From the NCBI GenBank assembly GCA_964632135.1, contig CAZWEI010000014.1, positions 1-21,353 on the forward strand: a stretch of 21,353 nucleotides of DNA. Direction: 5' to 3'. The notes beneath the pieces were generated by a model. It saw nothing but the letters and a program-made list of their open reading frames with translations, did no database searches and was not told where the DNA came from. Each line of letters starts with the position of its first letter. Position 1 is the stretch's first letter. The position numbers and the translations under genes were made by a program. The stretch comes from JBFMAP01 sp964632135 (GTDB lineage: Archaea > Micrarchaeota > Micrarchaeia > Burarchaeales > JBFMAP01). Below, piece by piece: positions 5,800-11,536 of this stretch.

Positions 5800-7026
5800 T
5801 TACTGCTGGACCACGGTGTAGGAGGTTATTTTTCTCCCGAGCGCCTGCGCGTCTATGTCCACCGGAAGCGTGGTGTTTTGCAACACTTCGAGCCCGAACT
5901 GTGCGTATATGGCTGGCACGTACATCGGGGCCTGCGTGCTTTGCACCGAGTAGGTTTTGTTTAGTTCATCGGTTATCGTATCATTTACCTTTACGATCGC
6001 GCTGGCGTAAAGGTCAAGGCTCGTCTGGTTCAGCACGGCGCGCAGTTCCTCCTGTGGCGGTTTTTCCGAGTTGAACCTGAGCACGAGCAGCGAGTCCGCG
6101 AATGTTGCATTCGTCTCGTTCCCGAGAAGCGCGCGCAAATCAGCGAGCACCTGGCTTTCATCTGTAAAAGAATCGTTCACGAGAATTCCATCGTCCCTTA
6201 ACTCACGCACGTAATAAAGATTTTTAATCTCGCCCAGGGTCTCGTTCGTCGCGTTGCCAAGCGAGACGTTGACCAGCGAGTTCAGGTCGTACCTGACGAT
6301 CTGCACGTTCGTTAAGTTCTTTCCGAGTTCCCCATTCACCGCGCTGAGGTCCAGGTTCCTTCCCTCCCAGGGGATGGACGCGCCAGCGAGATAATCGCCT
6401 GTCAAATTCGCAATGGTAACTTCTGTTGAAATCCTTTTCGTGCTTGGCGCGAGCATGGGCGCGATCTGCGTTATCCTTCCGTTGTCGAGCATCGCGCGCA
6501 GCGCTATGGTCACGTTCTCGCCAGCCTCAATCCCCGGGTCGAGATCCATGGTGAAGCGCGCCGCGAGAGTGACGTTTCCCTTGAAGCCCTGCGACTCGAC
6601 GTAAACGGTGTCCGGTCCCAGAAGCGTCGCGCGCGCGCTGGCGGTTATCCCCCCGAAACCGCCGAACTCGCTCGCGAGCGCGGTTATGTTCGCCTCGGGC
6701 GCGAGGTTGAGCGCGAGCTCGTTCTGGGTGATTTCATTTGAGAACAGCACAACGCCGCTCCTCTCAAGCTCCCTGGCCTTCGCGCGCGCAGCATCGCTTA
6801 TGTCCCCGCGCAGAATCAGCACATCGGAATATTTTTCCAAGGTCGCATTTATCTTGAAGAAAACCGCGCTCGCGTTGTCGCCGGTCTGCGTGGTTGGCGT
6901 CGTCGGTTCGTAAACTGACTGCGGCGTACCCCTGTAGAACGCGAACACCTCGAACAGGAACGCCAGCGTGATGAGCGCTACGACAAGTTTTATTAGATTA
7001 CTCTTCCAATCTCTAAGCCCAAGCAT
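5800..7026 (-). CDS. Membrane-anchored, sequon-rich surface protein
   Basis: No family is recognised. I chose the ATG at 7026 (408 residues, MLGLRDWKSN...) over an upstream in-frame start at 7059, because an AT-rich TATA-like stretch near 7048-7060 sits about 25 bases before it. Arg/Lys precede a single membrane segment (residues about 12-30), so the rest lies outside the cell as a signal-anchored ectodomain. The ectodomain begins with a Thr/Pro linker and carries 17 Asn-X-Ser/Thr sequons. Alternating strand and helix patterns (for example SDVLILRGDISDAARAKARE) suggest folded alpha/beta domains rather than a stalk. There are no cysteines outside the linker-free N-terminus, unlike the two cysteine-repeat proteins in this window. 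It is divergent from the FKBP gene. Confidence 0.82.
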   Translation of the reverse strand: MLGLRDWKSNLIKLVVALITLAFLFEVFAFYRGTPQSVYEPTTPTTQTGDNASAVFFKINATLEKYSDVLILRGDISDAARAKARELERSGVVLFSNEITQNELALNLAPEANITALASEFGGFGGITASARATLLGPDTVYVESQGFKGNVTLAARFTMDLDPGIEAGENVTIALRAMLDNGRITQIAPMLAPSTKRISTEVTIANLTGDYLAGASIPWEGRNLDLSAVNGELGKNLTNVQIVRYDLNSLVNVSLGNATNETLGEIKNLYYVRELRDDGILVNDSFTDESQVLADLRALLGNETNATFADSLLVLRFNSEKPPQEELRAVLNQTSLDLYASAIVKVNDTITDELNKTYSVQSTQAPMYVPAIYAQFGLEVLQNTTLPVDIDAQALGRKITSYTVVQQ

Positions 7027-7098
7027 GCGGAGTATTAGGCAGCAAAACCTTAATATCATTTATCATTTTGTTCGGAAACAATTATGTTGGTGGTTTGA

Positions 7099-7809
7099 AT
7101 GGCGAATGGAAAAATAGAGAATGGGGATTTCGTAAAACTCGAGTTTACTGGAATGCGCGCTGCGAACGGCGAAATGTTAGACACGACAAGTGAGGAGAAG
7201 GCGCGCGCGGCGAAAATCTACGACGAGAAGGCGGTCTACAAGCCGCGCCTCGTGGTGCTCGGGAAAAACCAAATCATAAGTGGTTTGGAGGAGGCGCTCG
7301 TTGGAATGGGCGTCGGCGAGGAGAAGCGCGTTGAGATTTCTCCTGAAAAGGGGTTCGGAACGCGCGACCCGAACCTCGTGCGCGTGATGCCTGTCGCGGA
7401 ATTCAGGAAGCACGAAATCGAGCCCTATCCCGGGATGGTCGTGGATTTGGACGGGGTGGCTGCTTTCGTGAAGAGCGTGAGCGGCGGGCGCGTGATGGTC
7501 GACCTGAACCCACAGCTCGCTGGAGAGAAATTAATTTACGAGATTAAAGTTGTTGAAAAAATTTCCGAGTTGAAGGAAAAGGTTGCCGCGGTTCTGGACG
7601 CGAACAACATAAAGGGGGACGTGAGCATAAACGCGGACGTCGCAGAAATAACGTTCTCTGAGGGAAGAAAGGACGCGGACTTTGTCGTTAGCAAACTCTC
7701 GGCGGTTAACTCGGCGCTCGCGCTCAACCCGGAAATAAAGAAAATAAGAACGATAGAGGAGTACGAGAGAAAGGAGCAAACGGCGCAAACTCCCGAGGAG
7801 AAAAAATAA
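7099..7809 (+). CDS. FKBP-type peptidyl-prolyl isomerase, long archaeal form
   Basis: It catalyses cis-trans isomerisation of peptide bonds before proline and usually acts as a folding chaperone. The FKBP domain is split: residues 8-88 contain DFVKLEFTG, LDTT, VVLGKNQIISGLEEALVGMGVGEEKRVEISPEKGFG, and the domain resumes at about 143-153 (EKLIYEIKVV). The insert at about 89-140 matches the insert-in-flap chaperone domain of SlyD-like FKBPs (FRKHEIEPYPGMVVDLDG). A C-terminal extension (155-236) matches the extra domain of long archaeal FKBPs in length and position. There is no signal peptide, so it is cytoplasmic. GGTGGT at 7089-7094 fixes the ATG. The T-rich tract just past the stop could end transcription. 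Confidence 0.93.
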   Translation: MANGKIENGDFVKLEFTGMRAANGEMLDTTSEEKARAAKIYDEKAVYKPRLVVLGKNQIISGLEEALVGMGVGEEKRVEISPEKGFGTRDPNLVRVMPVAEFRKHEIEPYPGMVVDLDGVAAFVKSVSGGRVMVDLNPQLAGEKLIYEIKVVEKISELKEKVAAVLDANNIKGDVSINADVAEITFSEGRKDADFVVSKLSAVNSALALNPEIKKIRTIEEYERKEQTAQTPEEKK

Positions 7810-7822
7810 TCACACTCCTCGC

Positions 7823-7873
7823 TTATTTCTTTTTCTTCTTCTTTGGTTTCGTTCCGCATCTTCCGCACGACAT
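7823..7873 (-). CDS. Possible 16-residue CxxC/poly-Lys peptide
   Basis: From ATG 7873 the minus strand encodes MSCGRCGTKPKKKKKK and a TAA. The start is preceded at a good distance by gggggtga (about 7878-7885), the closest match here to the complement of the archaeal 16S rRNA tail. A CGRCG pair could hold half a zinc site, so a dimer would be needed, and the Lys tail could bind nucleic acid. Both are guesses. The frame is open further upstream but offers no usual start codon. The Lys codons read as a T-rich tract on the plus strand, exactly where the convergent FKBP transcript would end, so a terminator is a serious alternative. The stretch 7874-8048 holds nothing else I can support. Confidence 0.42.
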   Translation of the reverse strand: MSCGRCGTKPKKKKKK

Positions 7874-8048
7874 TTTTTCACCCCCTATACACGCGCCAAA
7901 TTGCTGCGCGCGAGATTGAATGATTTGAATTTGACGCCTTCTCCTTTAAGAAATGAACGTTCCGGGTGTATGGGATTGCCGTTATTGTCGGCGCGCGTCC
8001 GCGGCCACCACTTGCTATCTGACGGGGGGAAATATCTTTTTCGCACAT

Positions 8049-8387
8049 TTATTTTTTGCTTCTGCCCTTGATTTTTATTTTCCTCCGGCTTTTGCTTGAG
8101 AGTATCCGCCGGCGCGCATTTTTCTTTTTCATCCGCGGGCAGGATTTGGGGGTCGTCGTGGTGTCGGTTTTAATCGGCTTTGGCCAATTGGGCGCGGATG
8201 GTTTGATTTCCCTTATTTTGTTATCTTCTATCCGGGTTGCGTGAATGAAATGTTTTACTGCTTTGGCTATTTCTCTAACGGCCACGCCGCCAAACATCTC
8301 GAACGCAGAAAAGGCTATGACAATTGCAGTAATCCCAAGCCAACCGGATATTCCTCTTTTATTCACTTCGCTCACGGCCATATCCAC
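8049..8387 (-). CDS. One-helix membrane protein with a basic tail
   Basis: No family is recognised. The start is either GTG at 8387 or ATG at 8381; GGTGG immediately before and a TATA-like box at 8408-8420 fit both. One hydrophobic segment (about residues 14-37, LGITAIVIAFSAFEMFGGV) is followed by about 70 residues rich in Lys, Arg, Pro and Thr, ending KSRRKIKIKGRSKK. The basic tail is probably cytoplasmic and could touch nucleic acid or acidic lipids. The plus strand is also open here and would be hydrophobic, but it lacks a binding site. The protein reading on the minus strand, with its promoter, is the better choice. Confidence 0.62.
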   Translation of the reverse strand: MDMAVSEVNKRGISGWLGITAIVIAFSAFEMFGGVAVREIAKAVKHFIHATRIEDNKIREIKPSAPNWPKPIKTDTTTTPKSCPRMKKKNARRRILSSKSRRKIKIKGRSKK

Positions 8388-8407
8388 CGCTTATTTTATG
8401 CGCGAGG

Positions 8408-8420
8408 AAATTTATTAAAT
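8408..8420 (-). promoter_or_regulatory. TATA-like box for the basic-tail protein
   Basis: The minus strand reads atttaataaattt, centred about 27 bases before the GTG at 8387. This predicts a leaderless or nearly leaderless message. Confidence 0.5.
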
Positions 8421-8436
8421 TGTGGCTGCGCCGAGT

Positions 8437-8682
8437 CTAAACGCCGCCAACCGCGTCGTCAATTGCCGTGTCGTTTCCCCAGTTTCCAACATCCGCGACA
8501 GCAGAGTCGCCTGGAAGCTGAGGCTCATCGAGTGTTTCGGTTGGCGTTGGAGTTGTCGGGGTTGTGGGCGTGGTAGGCGGAGTGGTCGGCGTGGTCGTCT
8601 CTTGCGGCTTGCCCGCGCACCCGAAAATAACAGAAGCAACAAGCAGGATTCCGAAAATGAATGCGATTGTTTTTGTGTCCAT
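8437..8682 (-). CDS. Small Thr/Pro-rich lipoprotein
   Basis: The protein has 81 residues. The signal segment (about 5-20) ends in VIFGC, with Cys22 as the lipid anchor. A low-complexity Thr/Pro stretch (about residues 29-50) follows, then a short acidic tail with GNWGNDTAID, including one sequon. It resembles a tethering stalk rather than an enzyme. Its ATG is 11 bases past the stop of the 20-cysteine protein on the same strand, and its binding site overlaps that stop region, so the two are almost certainly co-expressed and may act together at the surface. The function is unknown. Confidence 0.8.
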   Translation of the reverse strand: MDTKTIAFIFGILLVASVIFGCAGKPQETTTPTTPPTTPTTPTTPTPTETLDEPQLPGDSAVADVGNWGNDTAIDDAVGGV

Positions 8683-8686
8683 TCAT

Positions 8687-8693
8687 ACCACCT
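8687..8693 (-). promoter_or_regulatory. AGGTGGT binding site of the small lipoprotein
   Basis: The minus strand reads aggtggt directly after the TAG of the upstream gene (8694-8696) and 4 bases before ATG 8682. This suggests coupled translation of the pair. Confidence 0.6.
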
Positions 8694-9947
8694 CTATTCG
8701 TAATCAGATTCGGTTTCGGGCTCGCTCTCGACAGTTGCCCCTAATCCCTTGAGAATCGCGCGCGCCTCGTCCTTGAACTCGGCCCACTTGAGTTTCGCGT
8801 CCTTCAGGAACTCGAGCGCGTCCTTCATTTCGTCGAGCGCCTCGGTGTAATTCCCGTCCGCGTAATACTGCTTCGCGCTCGCGAGCGAGTCGTTCGCGTT
8901 CGCCACGTCGGCGACGAAATCGTTGTATATGCCCTTCAGCGCGGTCGTGTTCGCGCTCCTGTTGTCGAACCTCTCAATCCACTTCTCCCCTAGCGCCTCG
9001 CGCGTCCCGGCGTATTTGATAACCGCCTCGAGCTTGTTTATGTTGCTGTTCAGTTTGTTTATGTTCTCGTTCTGCCACCTGAACCTCTTGAGGAGCCCGT
9101 AGCATGAATCGTCCCCTGTCGCGTTCGCCGCGGTTTCGCACTTGTTTTTCACGCACCCGCGCATCTCGCTCGCATTGGTCGAGTTTCGGCACTCGCTGAA
9201 GTTCAGCCTGTATTCCACGCGCTTCACGCACCCGTTCCACTCGGTCGTGTTCGTGGCCTCGTCGCACTCGTGCTTGAGCACCCGGTCGCGCACCTCTAGT
9301 TTCTTCAGGCAGAATTTGCGCGCGCTCTCGTTTCCCAGAAGTTTGCACGCCTGCACCTGCAGGTTGAAGCCCGTGTTCCGCAGGCACTCGGTTACGTTCG
9401 TCTCGTTATCTGACTCGTCGCACGGCTTCGGGCCTGCGAGTATTGATTTGAGGCACTGCCCCTGCGCATTGCCTGTTAGGTTCGCGCACTGCGCGAACGG
9501 GAAATTTAATCTCTTGAGGCACTCGCCCTTATCCTTTCCCTCATCGAGCGCGCATTTCTTCAGCGGGCTCTCGAGCGAGCGGAGGCACGCCTCCCTCGCG
9601 TTCTCGTTCTGCAGCCTGTCGCAGAGTTTCAGCGGCGTCTCCGTGAGGTTGAGGCATTTGTCGCGTATCGTCTCGTTCTCGATGTTGTTGCATCTCTTCA
9701 CCGCCGCGCTCACTGTGCGCGCGCACGCGACGCGCTCGCCACGCTCCCTTTCTTCGCACTGCGAGACTGAACCGGCGCCTTCCGCGCTGCGCGCGTTCCC
9801 GAGGATGTAGAACGTTGGCTCATGCTCGCCGGCCGATTGCCTGCCCTGCCCGTTCCCGTTGCCGGAGTTCCCTCCCCTTTCTGCAAACGCGAACCCGAAA
9901 AGAAGAACCAGTGCAAAAACTAAGATAGTAATTTTTTTGGAAACCAT
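8694..9947 (-). CDS. Exported protein with cysteine every 11-12 residues
   Basis: I chose ATG 9947 (417 residues) over an in-frame upstream ATG at 9965, because GAGTGGTG lies just before it and a TATA box sits at 9980-9989. The signal peptide is residues 1-22, with probable cleavage after FAFA and no lipobox. A Gly/Asn-rich spacer follows. Residues 64-282 hold 20 cysteines spaced mostly 11 or 12 apart, forming about ten units of the type C-x10-11-C-L-x9-11, several with a Pro before the next Cys (ETPLKLC, ESPLKKC). The units look helical, so stacked disulfide-pinned helical hairpins are likely (inference). The C-terminal part (about 290-410) is a charged helical region with coiled-coil character. 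There are 15 N-glycosylation sequons. No family is recognised. It heads an operon with a small lipoprotein. Confidence 0.86.
   Translation of the reverse strand: MVSKKITILVFALVLLFGFAFAERGGNSGNGNGQGRQSAGEHEPTFYILGNARSAEGAGSVSQCEERERGERVACARTVSAAVKRCNNIENETIRDKCLNLTETPLKLCDRLQNENAREACLRSLESPLKKCALDEGKDKGECLKRLNFPFAQCANLTGNAQGQCLKSILAGPKPCDESDNETNVTECLRNTGFNLQVQACKLLGNESARKFCLKKLEVRDRVLKHECDEATNTTEWNGCVKRVEYRLNFSECRNSTNASEMRGCVKNKCETAANATGDDSCYGLLKRFRWQNENINKLNSNINKLEAVIKYAGTREALGEKWIERFDNRSANTTALKGIYNDFVADVANANDSLASAKQYYADGNYTEALDEMKDALEFLKDAKLKWAEFKDEARAILKGLGATVESEPETESDYE
9102..9758 (-). repeat. Coding tandem repeat, about ten 22-25-residue Cys-pair units
   Basis: Cys codons fall at protein positions 64, 75, 86, 98, 109, 121, 132, 143, 154, 165, 176, 188, 201, 213, 228, 240, 253, 265, 270 and 282. 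The unit sequence varies, but the step of 11-12 residues holds nearly throughout and loosens only near the end. Confidence 0.8.
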
Positions 9948-9979
9948 GGCACCACTCTCCGCCATATCTTCAGCGGAAA

Positions 9980-9989
9980 AATTTAAATT
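9980..9989 (-). promoter_or_regulatory. TATA box of the 20-cysteine protein operon
   Basis: The minus strand reads aatttaaatt about 33-42 bases before ATG 9947. With initiation about 25 bases downstream, the leader would be around 10 bases, just containing the GAGTGGTG binding site. Confidence 0.6.
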
Positions 9990-10016
9990 GGTTGTGTTAT
10001 TGTTCGGCGCGCGTAG

Positions 10017-11108
10017 CTAAACCATCCCCTTCTTTCTCATCGCGTCCAGCACGCGCTCCTTCGCAATGCCGATCGCGACCCTGCGCGCGTCCTTGCAGCC
10101 TGACTTCTCGAGAACGAGGCGCGTGTTCTTCGTTATTTTCTCCTCAACTGTTTTGAACATCTGCTCCTTCGTGCCGCCCGTGAACTCGATGTAGGAACTG
10201 ATGACCCCGCCCGCGTTCGCGACGAAGTCAGGGACAATCGCGATGCCCTTCCGCTCGAGTTCGATCTCGACTCTCTCGGGGATTGGGATGTTCGCGGCCT
10301 CAACAATGATGCGCGCCTTAACTATTCCCTTGTTCGCGTCTGTAATCACATCCGGGCGCGCGCCTGGGATGAGCACGTCGCACTTCACGCCGAATAAGTC
10401 TTCTTTCGGGAGGACCTTTGCACCCTTGTAATCTGTAACGCTGCCTTTGGCGCGCTTGACGCACATCAGTTCCTCATAATCGAGCCCCTTTTCGTCGTAA
10501 ATCATACCTTTCGAGTCTGAGACAGCGATGAGTTTCGCGCCGCGCTCGGTAAGGAATTTCGCGGCGAAAGTGCCCACGTTCCCGAATCCCTCAATCGCGA
10601 TTGTCGCGCCGTTCACAGGTATTTTCCTGCACTCGAGCGCGACGAGCGTCGCGTGCCCCACGCCGATGCCCGTGCTCCCTAGTTCGTGCGGGAGGCCTCC
10701 CATCTCCGCGGGTTTTCCTGTCGCTGCCTTGGGAGTGCCGACCTCCTTCGCGAATATCGCCATCTCTGCCTCGCCGCAGTTCATGTCAGGCCCTGGAACG
10801 TACGAGGAGGGAACGAGTTCCTTCAGAAGGCGCGCGAACGCGCGCACAGCAGCGAGTTTGTCGACTTTTTTCGGGTCTATGCGTATGCCTGATTTCGCGC
10901 CGCCGAAAGGGATGTCCGCGAGCGCGTTCTTCCAGGTCATTGCGCGCGCAAGCCTCGCGACCTCATCAACAGTAACGTCAGGCTCGATGCGTATGCCGCC
11001 CTTGCCGAGCCCGCGCGCGGTATTGTCTATAACGAGTATGCCCTCGGTCCTCGTCTTCACGTCGTAAGTCTGAATTATGCGCTCAGGCCCGAACTCGTCA
11101 AATACCAC
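10017..11108 (-). CDS. Glu/Leu/Phe/Val dehydrogenase family, probably glutamate dehydrogenase
   Basis: The family carries out reversible oxidative deamination of an amino acid (usually glutamate to 2-oxoglutarate) with NAD(P). Landmarks: GLGKGGIRIEPDV with substrate Lys36, MTWKNALADIPFGGAKSGI with Lys60 and catalytic Lys72, PGPDMNC with catalytic Asp108, and the Rossmann loop IEGFGNVG (about 172-179). GTG 11108 is preferred (363 residues) because GAGGTG at 11117-11122 gives better spacing than to TTG 11111. It is about 50 residues shorter than usual GDHs, missing N-terminal helices that help hexamer packing. The usual GGSxGR region reads MGGLPHELGSTGIGV instead, so the amino acid specificity is not certain. 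It is divergent from the TRAM gene. Confidence 0.9.
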   Translation of the reverse strand: MVFDEFGPERIIQTYDVKTRTEGILVIDNTARGLGKGGIRIEPDVTVDEVARLARAMTWKNALADIPFGGAKSGIRIDPKKVDKLAAVRAFARLLKELVPSSYVPGPDMNCGEAEMAIFAKEVGTPKAATGKPAEMGGLPHELGSTGIGVGHATLVALECRKIPVNGATIAIEGFGNVGTFAAKFLTERGAKLIAVSDSKGMIYDEKGLDYEELMCVKRAKGSVTDYKGAKVLPKEDLFGVKCDVLIPGARPDVITDANKGIVKARIIVEAANIPIPERVEIELERKGIAIVPDFVANAGGVISSYIEFTGGTKEQMFKTVEEKITKNTRLVLEKSGCKDARRVAIGIAKERVLDAMRKKGMV

Positions 11109-11170
11109 CAAATTAACACCTCTTGAGTTCTTTCAGTAATCGTTATTTGTTCGTCTATTTACTAACAAAA

Positions 11171-11180
11171 CATTTAAATA
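11171..11180. promoter_or_regulatory. TATA box between dehydrogenase and TRAM genes
   Basis: catttaaata at 11171-11180 is well placed for a plus-strand start near 11200, giving the TRAM message a leader of about 55 bases with GAGGTGG at 11243-11249. Read on the minus strand it could also serve the dehydrogenase, though a second AT-rich box near 11141-11150 is closer to that gene. Confidence 0.5.
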
Positions 11181-11254
11181 TTCTGGCGGAGATACCCCAA
11201 TTGCTCATTTTAGAGTGGTTGGATGTAGAGGAAAAGCTGGTCGAGGTGGAATAA

Positions 11255-11455
11255 ATGAAAGGCGGATTTAACAGGCCGGTTGAGGAAGGAAAGGAATACG
11301 ACGTGACGATAGACGCGCAGGGGAGCAAGGGGGACGGGATTGCGCACGTGGAAGGGTTCGTAATCTTCATCGCGGGCGCGAAGGTCGGCGAGAACGTGAA
11401 GATTCGCGTGAGCGCGCTCAGGAGGACTTTCGCCATAGGCGAAGTCGTGAGATAA
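11255..11455 (+). CDS. Stand-alone TRAM-domain RNA-binding protein
   Basis: At 66 residues it is essentially one TRAM domain (about 7-64): VEEGKEYDVTIDAQGSKGDG, followed by GFVIFIAGAKVGENVKIRV and a closing GEVV. Single-domain TRAM proteins are common in archaea. They bind RNA, and some act like cold-shock RNA chaperones (known for the family). The ATG follows GAGGTGG and directly abuts an upstream TAA (11252-11254) of a 17-codon frame that opens at TTG 11201. There is no membrane segment, so it is cytoplasmic. Confidence 0.92.
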   Translation: MKGGFNRPVEEGKEYDVTIDAQGSKGDGIAHVEGFVIFIAGAKVGENVKIRVSALRRTFAIGEVVR

Positions 11456-11477
11456 CCGGGGGTTCGCGAGAGATACT

Positions 11478-11488
11478 AATATTAAATT
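11478..11488 (+). promoter_or_regulatory. TATA-like box of glmS
   Basis: aatattaaatt at 11478-11488 would place initiation near 11508-11510, leaving a leader of about 28 bases before ATG 11537. The binding site there (gaggacgtgag) is weaker than elsewhere. Confidence 0.45.
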
Positions 11489-11536
11489 CTTCTTTTACAT
11501 TTCTTTTTCATTCGGTAATTTTGAGGACGTGAGAGA

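Noticed and set aside
7953..8096. A plus-strand frame starting MNVPGVWDCRYC, which recalls a zinc ribbon
   Set aside because: Only one CxxC is present, the rest is hydrophobic low complexity overlapping the end of a minus-strand gene, and there is no binding site.
8056..8244. A hydrophobic plus-strand frame of 62 codons
   Set aside because: It is the complement of the basic Lys/Arg tail of the minus-strand gene; Lys codons read as Phe/Leu on the other strand.
9142..9810. A 222-codon plus-strand frame opposite the 20-cysteine protein
   Set aside because: It is antisense to a gene with signal peptide, promoter and binding site; its reading is low-complexity Ser/Arg/His-rich and has no start signals.
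10528..11067. A 179-codon plus-strand frame opposite the dehydrogenase
   Set aside because: The minus strand encodes a clear enzyme; the frame arises from GC-biased codon positions.
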